64,000 nt of DNA from Pseudomonas frederiksbergensis (GTDB lineage Bacteria > Pseudomonadota > Gammaproteobacteria > Pseudomonadales > Pseudomonadaceae): the NCBI RefSeq assembly GCF_000802155.2, contig NZ_JQGJ02000010.1:124001-188000 (forward strand), written 5' to 3'. Below the pieces are notes generated by a model. The model ran no database searches and was not told where the DNA came from. It saw only the letters and a program-made list of their open reading frames with translations. Positions 27,518-35,584 of this stretch are shown here, one piece after another (position 1 is the first letter of the stretch; each line of letters opens with the position of its first letter). The position numbers and the translations under genes are program-made.

Positions 27518-28981
27518 ATGAAAACCTTGGAAACCCTGACCTTCGATAACCGCTTCGCCCGTCTGGGCGACGGTCTCTCGGCCCACGTGCTACCCGAGCC
27601 TATCGACAATCCGCGATTGGTAGTCGCCAGCCCGGCGGCCATGGCGTTGTTGGATCTGGACCCGGCAGAAGCCGAAACACCACTGTTCGCCGAGATATTC
27701 GGTGGCCACAAGCTCTGGGCCGAAACCGAGCCGCGAGCGATGGTTTATTCAGGGCATCAGTTCGGTCACTACAACCCGCAATTGGGCGATGGCCGTGGGC
27801 TGCTGCTCGGCGAGGTCTACAACGAGGCCGGCGAGCACTGGGACCTGCACCTCAAGGGCGCCGGCCAGACGCCGTTTTCAAGGATGGGCGACGGGCGCGC
27901 CGTGCTGCGTTCATCGATCCGTGAATTTCTCGCCTCCGAGGCGCTGCATGCCCTGGGCATTCCCACTACCCGCGCCTTGTGCGTGATCGGTTCCGACACG
28001 CCCGTGTGGCGCGAAAAGCAGGAGCGCGCCGCCATGGTGTTGCGCCTGGCGCCCAGCCACGTGCGCTTCGGGCATTTCGAGTACTTCTACTACACCAAGA
28101 AGCCCGAACTGCATGCGGCCCTCGCCGAGCACGTGTTGAACCTGCATTTCGCCGAATGCCGCGAGCAGCCGGAGCCGTACCTGGCGATGTACCGCGAGAT
28201 CGTCGAACGCAACGCCGAATTGATCGCCAAATGGCAGGCCTACGGGTTCTGCCACGGCGTGATGAACACCGACAACATGTCGATCCTGGGCGTTACCTTC
28301 GACTTCGGCCCGTTCGCCTTCCTCGACGATTTCGATGCCAACTTCATCTGCAATCACTCCGATGACCAGGGCCGCTACTCGTTCAGCAACCAGGTGCCCA
28401 TCGGCCAGTGGAATCTCAGCGCCCTTGCCCAAGCCCTGACGCCCTTCATCAGCGTCGACGCCCTGCGCGAAACCCTCGGTTTGTACTTGCCGCTGTACCA
28501 GGCCCACTACCTGGACCTGATGCGCCGCCGCCTCGGCCTGACCGTTGCCGAAGAGGATGACCAGAAACTGGTGGAACGCCTGCTGCAACTGATGCAGAAC
28601 AGCGGCGTCGACTACAGCCTGTTCTTCCGCCGGTTGGGCGACCAGGCCCCGGAACACGCCGTTGCCACCTTGCGCGACGACTTCGTCGACCTGAAGGGTT
28701 TCGATGCCTGGGCCGAGCTGTATGTCGCCCGGGTCAACCGCGAAGGCGCTGTCGATCAAACACAGCGCCGCGCCCGCATGCACGCGGTGAACCCGCTGTA
28801 TGTACTGCGCAATTATTTGGCGCAGAAAGCCATCGACGCGGCCGAGTCCGGCGACTACGAAGAAGTCCGCCGCCTGCACACCGTGCTGAGCAACCCATTC
28901 GAAGAACAACCGGGCATGGACAGCTACGCCGAGCGTCCGCCGGAATGGGGCAAGCATCTGGAGATCAGTTGCTCGTCGTGA
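27518..28981 (+). CDS. selO: Protein adenylyltransferase SelO (YdiU/UPF0061)
   Basis: 487 aa pseudokinase-fold enzyme that transfers AMP to protein Ser/Thr/Tyr, linked to the redox response. Family landmarks: HQFGHYNPQLGDGRGLLLGE, the KGAGQTPFSRMGDGRAVLRS loop, and the metal/catalytic segments HGVMNTDNMSILG and FDFGPFAFLDDF. The C-terminal selenocysteine/cysteine position is represented by SCSS, giving a Cys variant. ATG 27518 is preferred because GGAG precedes it and the family N-terminus (LTFDNRFARLGD) begins just after. Confidence 0.93.
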   Translation: MKTLETLTFDNRFARLGDGLSAHVLPEPIDNPRLVVASPAAMALLDLDPAEAETPLFAEIFGGHKLWAETEPRAMVYSGHQFGHYNPQLGDGRGLLLGEVYNEAGEHWDLHLKGAGQTPFSRMGDGRAVLRSSIREFLASEALHALGIPTTRALCVIGSDTPVWREKQERAAMVLRLAPSHVRFGHFEYFYYTKKPELHAALAEHVLNLHFAECREQPEPYLAMYREIVERNAELIAKWQAYGFCHGVMNTDNMSILGVTFDFGPFAFLDDFDANFICNHSDDQGRYSFSNQVPIGQWNLSALAQALTPFISVDALRETLGLYLPLYQAHYLDLMRRRLGLTVAEEDDQKLVERLLQLMQNSGVDYSLFFRRLGDQAPEHAVATLRDDFVDLKGFDAWAELYVARVNREGAVDQTQRRARMHAVNPLYVLRNYLAQKAIDAAESGDYEEVRRLHTVLSNPFEEQPGMDSYAERPPEWGKHLEISCSS

Positions 28982-29218
28982 CCCTCTGGCCATACACATA
29001 ACCCCTCGCCACAGAGCCCTGCAATCATCGCGGGGATTCTGTGACCCGGATCGCTAACCTGCGTACAGCCGCCACCTTTACTTGTTTTAAGTACAAATCT
29101 GGCGCATCGCAAAATGCGATAGCGCCAGTTAGACAAATGGTTAGCTCTTGCTGGTTTCCAGCCTAGTCGCCGAAAGCTCTAGGTCTCGGTAAGAAATGTG
29201 AGCAGATATGAGTCCTGC
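28982..29218. other. Intergenic stretch with hairpins and a diverged repeat
   Basis: No gene seen. GCTAACCTGCGTACAGCCGC at 29052 resembles part of the element at 18038-18260. A hairpin TGGCGCATCGCA-aaa-TGCGATAGCGCCA lies at about 29099-29127. It may be another copy of the same repeat family. Confidence 0.35.
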
Positions 29219-29497
29219 TCATCCAACCTTATCGTTCCCCTGCTCAGGCGTCTCGATCCCCGGCTCGGTCTCCTCGACTCCTTCTTCAGCAGGTTTGGCC
29301 GGTGGTTTTTCCTCGGGATAACCGGGCATGCCGCGGGCGTCTTCGGGAGTCAATTCATCGCGATCGTGGCGACTGTCGGTTGCATAGGCCGGGGCGGCGT
29401 TGGGGTCTTCGTCGCGTCCGGCGGTGCCGAGGACGAAGCCGTCGTCATTAGGGTTGTCCAGTGCCTGGGGGGTAGCTGGGTCTTGAGGGGTGCTCAT
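29219..29497 (-). CDS. Small acidic, proline-rich hypothetical protein
   Basis: 92 aa, low complexity and strongly acidic (GFVLGTAGRDEDPNAAP, then EEKPPAKPAEEGVEETEPG), probably disordered and cytoplasmic. A perfect AGGAGG lies 5 nt upstream of ATG 29497, so expression is likely. The upstream in-frame extension to 29695 has no such support. No family with known function recognised. Confidence 0.7.
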   Translation of the reverse strand: MSTPQDPATPQALDNPNDDGFVLGTAGRDEDPNAAPAYATDSRHDRDELTPEDARGMPGYPEEKPPAKPAEEGVEETEPGIETPEQGNDKVG

Positions 29498-29574
29498 GGG
29501 ACCTCCTGGTTGTGAACAGGTATGGTTTTGAGGGCGTGGCGCGCCTACAGTGCGGCGCACCTGATGAATGGCAT

Positions 29575-30480
29575 CTAGGCCATATCGCTGTGGCTGAATT
29601 CCTCGGCCAGAAAATCGATCAACGTACGCACCGACGGCAGCAACCCGCGGCGTGAAGCGAAAATCGCATGGACGATCCCGCACTTGGGCGTCCAACCTGG
29701 CACCAGTTCCACCAGCCGCCCGGCGGCGATGTCTTCGCGAACTACCACGCTGGGCAAATGGGCAACGCCAATGCCCGCCAGCACCGCATGACGCAAGGCC
29801 AGCAGGTCATCGGTGACCATGCGCGGTTCGTGGCGGATCAACGCGCGGGTGCCGTCCGGGCCGAACAATTCCCACTGGTATTCACGCTGCGCCGCGCCCC
29901 AGTGCACGCTCGGCAAGCCGTTGAGGTCCGCCGGGGAAGCCGGTGATGACAAACGCTCGAGAAACGCCGGACTGCCCACCAGGCATTGGGTGCTGTTGCT
30001 CAGCACTTTCATGACCATGTCGGTGTTTTCCAGCGGCGGAAAGCGCACCCGCAAGGCGATATCGAACCCTTCGTGAATCAGGTCCACCCGGCGGTTGGTG
30101 CTCTCGATAAACAGCTCCACCCGCGGGTACTTGAGCATGTAGCGGGTCAGCATCGGCCCGACCCAGCTGTTGAGCAGCGCCGTCGGGCAACTGATGCGCA
30201 CCAGCCCCTGGGGTTCGGAGCGGTTGCGCTCGATCACTTCCGCCGCGCTCTCGGCTTCGACCCGCATCGCCAGGCAGCGCTGGTAATAGGCCTGGCCGAT
30301 CTCCGTCAACGTGCAATGCCGGCTGGTGCGATGGAGCAAGCGTACCCCGAGGCGCTCCTCCAACAGGGCGATGCGCCGGCTCAGCTTGGATTTGGGCATG
30401 TCCAGCGCCCGGCCCGCCGCGGCGAATCCACGGTGCTCAACCACCTGGGTGAAGTAGTACAGCGTGTTGAGGTCTTCGAT
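29575..30480 (-). CDS. LysR-family transcriptional regulator with non-canonical start
   Basis: About 301 aa. The N-terminal winged helix-turn-helix (AAAGRALDMPKSKLSRRIAL) and LysR substrate-binding domain (about 95-295) are clear, close to the group that regulates quinone or isochorismatase-type hydrolases. The first ATG (30444) would begin inside helix 1. The family N-terminus IEDLNTLYYFTQVVEHRGF continues upstream to an ATC at 30478-30480 with GGAG 7 nt before it, and an in-frame TAG lies further upstream. Initiation at ATC, ATT (30493-30495) or GTG at about 30447 must be considered. It is divergent from the hydrolase gene at 30685, a likely target. Confidence 0.85.
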   Translation of the reverse strand: MEDLNTLYYFTQVVEHRGFAAAGRALDMPKSKLSRRIALLEERLGVRLLHRTSRHCTLTEIGQAYYQRCLAMRVEAESAAEVIERNRSEPQGLVRISCPTALLNSWVGPMLTRYMLKYPRVELFIESTNRRVDLIHEGFDIALRVRFPPLENTDMVMKVLSNSTQCLVGSPAFLERLSSPASPADLNGLPSVHWGAAQREYQWELFGPDGTRALIRHEPRMVTDDLLALRHAVLAGIGVAHLPSVVVREDIAAGRLVELVPGWTPKCGIVHAIFASRRGLLPSVRTLIDFLAEEFSHSDMA

Positions 30481-30684
30481 GATCGTTCTCCAAATAGAAC
30501 GCTAAGGCTGATTTTCGCAGTCTAGCGGTTCAAAGGTGCCAGTTTTAATCTACACCCATCGAAACGCAACACGGATTCAAGCCGGCGCTTCGGCCAGATG
30601 AGTCACCGAATAATCGCTGCACCGACATTGAAACCTTAACCAAGCCGAAATCTTCGGCAACCAGAACTTAATGAGGGCTACGCC

Positions 30685-31311
30685 ATGACTACTTCCTACA
30701 ACCGTCTCGACAAAGATAACGCCGCCGTTCTGCTGGTGGACCACCAGGCTGGCCTGCTGTCCCTGGTACGCGACATCGACCCGGACCGTTTCAAGAACAA
30801 CGTGCTGGCCCTGGCCGACCTGGCGAAATACTTCCAACTGCCAACCATCCTCACCACCAGCTTCGAAACCGGCCCCAACGGCCCGCTGGTGCCCGAGCTC
30901 AAGGCTCTGTTCCCGGACGCGCCGTACATCGCTCGCCCTGGCCAGATCAACGCCTGGGACAACGAAGATTTCGTCAAGGCGATCAAGGCAACCGGTAAGA
31001 AGCAACTGATCATCGCCGGCGTGGTGACCGAAGTTTGCGTGGCCTTCCCGGCGCTGTCGGCCCTGGCCGAAGGTTTCGACGTGTTCGTGGTCACCGATGC
31101 CTCCGGCACGTTCAACGAACTGACCCGTCAATCGGCCTGGGACCGGATGTCTTCTTCGGGTGCACAACTGATGACCTGGTTCGGCCTGGCCTGTGAACTG
31201 CACCGCGACTGGCGCAACGACGTGGAAGGCCTGGCGACCTTGTTCTCCAACCACATCCCGGACTACCGCAACCTGATGACCAGCTACAACACGCTGACCA
31301 ACGCTAAATAA
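30685..31311 (+). CDS. Isochorismatase-like cysteine hydrolase, YcaC type
   Basis: 208 aa. Alpha/beta hydrolase of the isochorismatase superfamily with the expected triad: Asp19 in LLVDHQAG, a Lys in FVKAIKATGKKQ and Cys118 in VTEVCVAFPA. The sequence start TTSYNRLDKDNAAVLLVDHQ and the ending match YcaC, an octameric hydrolase of unknown natural substrate. Good spacing from an upstream AATGAGGG. It is divergent from a LysR gene that may control it. Confidence 0.85.
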   Translation: MTTSYNRLDKDNAAVLLVDHQAGLLSLVRDIDPDRFKNNVLALADLAKYFQLPTILTTSFETGPNGPLVPELKALFPDAPYIARPGQINAWDNEDFVKAIKATGKKQLIIAGVVTEVCVAFPALSALAEGFDVFVVTDASGTFNELTRQSAWDRMSSSGAQLMTWFGLACELHRDWRNDVEGLATLFSNHIPDYRNLMTSYNTLTNAK

Positions 31312-31330
31312 TCAGCGACACCAATACACC

Positions 31331-31422
31331 CTGCGGGAGCGAGCCTGCTCGCGAAAGCGGTCTGACAGTCGATGCATTTTTGACTGATGCCCCGCCTTCG
31401 CGAGCGAGCCCGCTCCCACAGG
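31331..31422. repeat. REPIN: inverted pair of REP units
   Basis: CTGCGGGAGCGAGCCTGCTC (from 31331) and its inverse ending GCGAGCCCGCTCCCACAG (to 31422) flank about 30 bp. This is the typical REPIN arrangement of fluorescens-group pseudomonads. Confidence 0.85.
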
Positions 31423-31483
31423 TTTTTGTGGTGGTTTCTATATAGTGTTCAATCTGTGTAACCGATTTTTAGGAGACGACCCT

Positions 31484-31906
31484 ATGCTGATCCCCTGCCC
31501 TCACTGCAACGGGCTCAATCGCATACCCGCGGAACGCCTGGGCGACCAGCCCAAGTGCGGGCGCTGCAAGGCCCAGGTGTTACTGAGCAAACCCTTCGAA
31601 CTCAAGCAAGGCGACTACGCCAGCCAAATCAAGGGCGACCTGCCGTTATTGATAGATGTCTGGGCGGATTGGTGCGGCCCGTGCAAATCCTTCGCGCCGG
31701 TATTCGAACAGGCCGCCGCGCAGCTGGCCGGTCAATGCCGGTTGGCCAAGCTCGACAGCGAGGCTAATCAGCAATTGTCGGCGCAGTTGGGGATTCGCTC
31801 GATACCCAGCCTGATCTTGTTCAAGGACGGCCGGGAAGTCGCACGCCAGAGCGGCGCGCTCCCCTTGCCCCAGCTAATGAGCTGGTTGCGCAGCCAGGGG
31901 ATCTGA
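31484..31906 (+). CDS. trxC: Thioredoxin 2 (TrxC) with N-terminal zinc ribbon
   Basis: 140 aa. Cytoplasmic disulfide reductase. The N-terminal zinc-binding cysteines (CPHC and CGRC) precede a thioredoxin fold with active site WADWCGPCK and the cis-proline segment RSIPSLILFKDG. ATG 31484 has AGGAGA 7 nt upstream; the upstream in-frame start at 31445 lacks one. It could supply electrons to MsrA encoded in the same region. It converges with parA with 1 bp between them. Confidence 0.93.
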   Translation: MLIPCPHCNGLNRIPAERLGDQPKCGRCKAQVLLSKPFELKQGDYASQIKGDLPLLIDVWADWCGPCKSFAPVFEQAAAQLAGQCRLAKLDSEANQQLSAQLGIRSIPSLILFKDGREVARQSGALPLPQLMSWLRSQGI

Positions 31907-31907
31907 A

Positions 31908-32678
31908 TCAGGCGTTTTCCAGCAGCCCGTGCAATTCCACGAACTGCAAGGTCAGTTTATGCCGCGGGTCCAAGTGAATCAGCGGCAGACTCGCCTGGTG
32001 GGATTCACGCATGCGCACGGAACTGCTCAGGTAGACCGGCAGCACCGGCAAGCCTTCGGCGATCAACTCGTCGAGCATCTGCTGCGGCAGGCTGGCGCGG
32101 GCCTGGAACTGGTTGACGACAATGCCTTCGATTTCCAGGTCTTCATTGTGATCCTCCTTTAGTTCAGCGATTTCCGACAGCAGGCCGTACAGCGCCTGGC
32201 GGGAAAAACTGTCGCAGTCGAAGGGAATCAATACGCGATCAGCGGCGATCAACGCTGAAACCGCATAGAAATTCAAGGCCGGTGGCGTATCCAAGTATAT
32301 CCGGTCGTAATCCTCGTCCAGTTCTTCGAGCAGTTTGCGCAGCTTGTTGATCTTGTGTTTCGCCTCGAGCTTGGGCTGCAAATCGGTCAGTTCTGCGGTG
32401 GCGGTGATCACGTGCAGGTTGTCGAAGGGGGTTTCGTAGATATCGACCCTGTTCTTCTTCGAGAAAGGCCCCGATGACAAGGTCTGCTTGAAGAAATCCG
32501 CGATGCCCATGGGAATATCATCGCCAGTCAGGCCGGTCAGGTATTGAGTGGAGTTGGCTTGGGCATCCAGGTCCACCAACAGCGTGCGATACCCCTCGCT
32601 GGCGCTGACCGCCGCCAGATTACAGGCGATGCTGGACTTGCCCACGCCACCTTTCTGATTGAACACCACACGCCGCAT
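31908..32678 (-). CDS. ParA-family ATPase without a ParB partner
   Basis: 256 aa. Deviant Walker A motif KGGVGKSS at residues 8-15, Walker A' region LLVDLDAQANS and Walker B-like YLDTPPALNFYAVSAL. GGAGG precedes ATG 32678. No parB or centromere-like repeat array adjoins it, so it resembles orphan ParA/MinD-like proteins that position other cargo. I recall a similar solitary gene (PA5028) in the P. aeruginosa backbone. Confidence 0.85.
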   Translation of the reverse strand: MRRVVFNQKGGVGKSSIACNLAAVSASEGYRTLLVDLDAQANSTQYLTGLTGDDIPMGIADFFKQTLSSGPFSKKNRVDIYETPFDNLHVITATAELTDLQPKLEAKHKINKLRKLLEELDEDYDRIYLDTPPALNFYAVSALIAADRVLIPFDCDSFSRQALYGLLSEIAELKEDHNEDLEIEGIVVNQFQARASLPQQMLDELIAEGLPVLPVYLSSSVRMRESHQASLPLIHLDPRHKLTLQFVELHGLLENA

Positions 32679-32914
32679 GACAAAACCTCCGTGTATCAAA
32701 GATTCCCGAGTGTAGTAGCGCAGGACACCGCTTCGCTACCTTCGCCATGCTCGGATTACGGTGTCGGTGGCTTTTTCGGACAACCGAGCGTCAATTGGCC
32801 TGGAAGAAGACGGAAACGGCTGACAGACATTCACGCTTTTATCGCCACAATGGCCTTTGCGGAACGGGGCCAGCCCCATTGACGATGTTGTCTGGACAAA
32901 ATTTCACCAGTTAT

Positions 32915-32943
32915 TTGCTACAAGCCAACCGCACCGGGATAAT
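32915..32943 (+). promoter_or_regulatory. Candidate sigma-70 promoter of the aryl polyene operon
   Basis: TTGCTA (32915-32920), a 17-bp spacer and GATAAT (32938-32943) lie about 95 bp before the GTG of the first operon gene, in the 360-bp gap after parA. No other coding signal is visible in that gap. Confidence 0.4.
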
Positions 32944-33037
32944 GCGCGCCACTTGGGTCGCAAGGCCATGCAGGGTTGGACGCGGGTCAAACCACTGAAC
33001 CGTGACAATAAAAAGCCCGCAGGGGTGGGATGAGTCT

Positions 33038-33757
33038 GTGATCAATTTCAATATCGCCCAATGGCGCGCATGGGCCCCTGGGCTCGAAAGCGTGGACGAT
33101 TGGCAGGCATGGAGCCGACAGCCGGTCGTGCCGCCCGTCAGCGATGCGGCCCCCGACGTGTCGTTCCTGCCCGCCATGCAGCGACGACGCCTGAGCCGCC
33201 TGGCCCGCATGGCTTTCAGTGTCGCCTGGCCGCTGGCCGAGGGAAGGCCGGACCTACCGTTGGTCTTTATTTCACGTCATGGCGAAACCCCACGTACTTT
33301 TGAGATTCTCAAGGACCTGGCCGCCGACCAACCGCTGTCGCCTACGCAGTTCAGCCTGTCGGTGCACAACGCCGTGATTGGCCTCTGGTCGATCATGCGC
33401 GGTGAAACCAGCGAAATGACAGCGCTGGCCGCAACTGGCGATGGCCTTGAACACGGCATGCTGGAGGCCGCCGCGTTGCTAAACGAGGGCACGCCGGCGG
33501 TGTTGCTGGTCATTACCGAAGAACAACCACCCAGTGTCTACGCGCCTTGGGTCGATGACGTGCCGTTTCCCTATGCGGTGGGGCTGCTGCTGACCCGTGG
33601 CGACGATTGGCAACTGCAACTCTCCAGCCCGACCAAGCCGCTGCCGGGCAGCGACTGGCCCCATGCCCTGGATCTGTTGCGTACGCTGCTGGGCAATCAA
33701 CTCACCTGCCAACATGCCTGGAAGAATCGTCTATGGACCTGGCAACGCAACCGGTGA
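33038..33757 (+). CDS. Beta-ketoacyl synthase-like chain-length factor (ApeC-like)
   Basis: 239 aa, matching the short KS-like family (PF13723 type) found in aryl polyene clusters. It begins INFNIAQWRAWAPGLESVDDW and lacks the KS catalytic Cys-His-His, consistent with a chain-length factor paired with a true KS (the gene at 47551 here). Both candidate starts (33002 and 33038) are GTG; 33038 is preferred because it places the conserved FNIAQWRAWAPG motif at the N-terminus. First gene of an almost uninterrupted operon running to 51640; it overlaps the next gene by 25 bp. Confidence 0.8.
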   Translation: MINFNIAQWRAWAPGLESVDDWQAWSRQPVVPPVSDAAPDVSFLPAMQRRRLSRLARMAFSVAWPLAEGRPDLPLVFISRHGETPRTFEILKDLAADQPLSPTQFSLSVHNAVIGLWSIMRGETSEMTALAATGDGLEHGMLEAAALLNEGTPAVLLVITEEQPPSVYAPWVDDVPFPYAVGLLLTRGDDWQLQLSSPTKPLPGSDWPHALDLLRTLLGNQLTCQHAWKNRLWTWQRNR

Positions 33758-34542
33758 CCGATAAACATCGCGACGCCTATTACTGGCGTCTGTTCGCGAC
33801 CGCCGCAAGCTTCGCCCTTTTCGGGCTGGGCGGGCTGTGCCTGCGATTGCTGGTGTTTCCATTGCTCAATGCGCTGCCCGGCGACCCACAGGCCCATCGG
33901 CAACGCGCCCGGCGAACGGTCGGGCGCCTGTTCTGGTTCTTCATTCGATTCATGGCCCGCACCGGTGTGCTCACCTATCAAATCGACGGGGCGGAAAAAC
34001 TCGGCCGCCCGGGGCAGATGATCATCGCCAACCACCCGTCGCTGATCGACGTCGTGTTCCTGATCGGGCTGGTGCGCGACGCCAATTGCGTGGTCAAGCA
34101 AAGCCTGTGGGAGAACCCTTTCACCCGCGGCCCGCTGCGCTCGACGCAATACATCAGCAATGACGGCAGCATGGACATGCTCGACGCCGCCAGCAACGCG
34201 CTGCAGGACGGCCAATGCCTGATTGTCTTTCCCGAAGGCACGCGCACCCAGCCGGGCCACCCGCCGGCCTTCCATCGAGGCGCCGCGGCCATTGCCCTGC
34301 GGGGTGCGAAAATACTTACGCCAGTAACGATCAAGGTCACCCCCACGACCCTGACCAAGGCCGAGCCCTGGTATCGCATCCCCCAACGCCGCGTGCACTT
34401 CAGTTTTCGTGTCGGGGCCGATATAGACCCACAGGCTTTCGCCGCGCTGGGCCCTGCGCCACAGGCCTCACGCCGGCTCAACGATTTTTTGCATCACTAT
34501 TTCATCAAGGAGCTCGCCGAAGATGAGCGATCTGCACCGTGA
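33733..34542 (+). CDS. PlsC-type 1-acylglycerol-phosphate acyltransferase-like protein
   Basis: 269 aa with an N-terminal membrane helix (about 18-40). The acyltransferase motifs are intact: NHPSLIDVVF (HX4D) and the VFPEGTRTQPG substrate motif. In aryl polyene clusters such enzymes are thought to join the ACP-bound polyene to a lipid carrier. The start lies within the end of the preceding gene and the stop overlaps apeE by 20 bp. Confidence 0.85.
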   Translation: MDLATQPVTDKHRDAYYWRLFATAASFALFGLGGLCLRLLVFPLLNALPGDPQAHRQRARRTVGRLFWFFIRFMARTGVLTYQIDGAEKLGRPGQMIIANHPSLIDVVFLIGLVRDANCVVKQSLWENPFTRGPLRSTQYISNDGSMDMLDAASNALQDGQCLIVFPEGTRTQPGHPPAFHRGAAAIALRGAKILTPVTIKVTPTTLTKAEPWYRIPQRRVHFSFRVGADIDPQAFAALGPAPQASRRLNDFLHHYFIKELAEDERSAP

Positions 34543-34780
34543 CATCAAACAGCTGATCATCGACGCCCTGGGCCTGGAAGACATCGGCGTCGACGACATC
34601 GGCGACCACCAGACCCTGTTTGGCGAAGGCCTGGGCCTGGACTCGGTGGATGCCCTGGAGCTTGGCCTCGCGATTCAGAAAAAATATGGCATCAAGATCG
34701 ACGCCGATGCCAAGGACACCCGTAACCACTTCAGCAACGTGGCAAGCCTTGCGGCCTTCGTCACTGCAAAAAGCGCCTGA
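34523..34780 (+). CDS. apeE: Acyl carrier protein 1 of the aryl polyene pathway
   Basis: 85 aa. The phosphopantetheine attachment site is Ser41 in GLGLDSVDALELGL. Acidic four-helix ACP fold expected. One of two adjacent ACPs, the pattern of apeE/apeF. It would carry either the aryl starter or the growing chain; which is not decidable from sequence. Confidence 0.85.
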   Translation: MSDLHRDIKQLIIDALGLEDIGVDDIGDHQTLFGEGLGLDSVDALELGLAIQKKYGIKIDADAKDTRNHFSNVASLAAFVTAKSA

Positions 34781-34787
34781 GACTGAC

Positions 34788-35042
34788 ATGCAAACTCGTG
34801 ACGACATCTTCAATACCCTGCGCGATGCCCTGGTCGAGCTCTTCGAACTGGAGGCGGACCGCGTGACGCTGGAATCGAACCTGTACCAGGACCTGGAAAT
34901 CGACAGCATCGATGCGGTCGACCTGATCGACCACATCAAGCGCCAGACTGGCAAGAAAATCGCCGCCGAGGAATTCAAGTCGGTGCGCACCGTCGGTGAC
35001 GTGGTCGAGGCGGTCTATCGACTGGTCCAACCGGCCGCATGA
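34788..35042 (+). CDS. apeF: Acyl carrier protein 2 of the aryl polyene pathway
   Basis: 84 aa. Attachment site Ser40 in DLEIDSIDAVDLIDHI. It begins 7 bp after the first ACP gene and overlaps the next gene by 4 bp. The two ACPs are clearly diverged from each other, suggesting separate roles or partners. Confidence 0.85.
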   Translation: MQTRDDIFNTLRDALVELFELEADRVTLESNLYQDLEIDSIDAVDLIDHIKRQTGKKIAAEEFKSVRTVGDVVEAVYRLVQPAA

Positions 35043-35584
35043 GCCGGCTGATTGGCCTCGGCCTGCTGCTGGCGGGCCTGCTGTACCCTTTTGCGGTGTA
35101 TTTCGGCATGGAGCACTTCGCCCCCTGGCAGTTCGGACTGCTATTGGGCTGCCTGTGGCTTGCCCGGGCGCTGCTCGGCAAGGGCGGGCCTGGCGGTCGC
35201 TGGATGGCCGTCACGGCGATCTTTTTTTGCGTGTTGCTCGCGGTATTCGACAGCCCGCTGCTGCTGCGCTGGTATCCGGTGTTGATCAGTGCGTTCATGC
35301 TGGCGCTGTTCACGCTGAGCCTGAGATACGGCCCGCCGGTCATCGAGCGCCTGGCCCGCCTGCGCGAACCGCGGCTGCCGGCCAAGGCGGTGGTTTATAC
35401 CCGCCAGGTCACGGTGGCCTGGAGTGTGTTTTTCCTGTGTAACGGTTTGCTCGCGGCCGCCTTGACCCTCTGGGCGCCGCTGAGCTGGTGGATGTTGTAC
35501 ACCGGCCTGATTTCCTACGGATTGATGGGGCTGCTGTTTGCCATTGAATGGCTCATACGACAACGGGTAAGAGGCCGCCCATGA
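35039..35584 (+). CDS. COG4648-type membrane protein of aryl polyene clusters
   Basis: 181 aa with about five to six hydrophobic helices (first near 3-25) and a short basic C-terminus (RQRVRGRP). Conserved in aryl polyene clusters, with unknown molecular role; membrane assembly or transport of intermediates is inferred from context. 4-bp overlaps on both sides. Confidence 0.75.
   Translation: MSRLIGLGLLLAGLLYPFAVYFGMEHFAPWQFGLLLGCLWLARALLGKGGPGGRWMAVTAIFFCVLLAVFDSPLLLRWYPVLISAFMLALFTLSLRYGPPVIERLARLREPRLPAKAVVYTRQVTVAWSVFFLCNGLLAAALTLWAPLSWWMLYTGLISYGLMGLLFAIEWLIRQRVRGRP

Noticed and set aside
31331..31422. REP pairs considered as CRISPR repeats
   Set aside because: Only inverted pairs with unequal spacers and no regular direct repeat array; no cas genes anywhere in the window.
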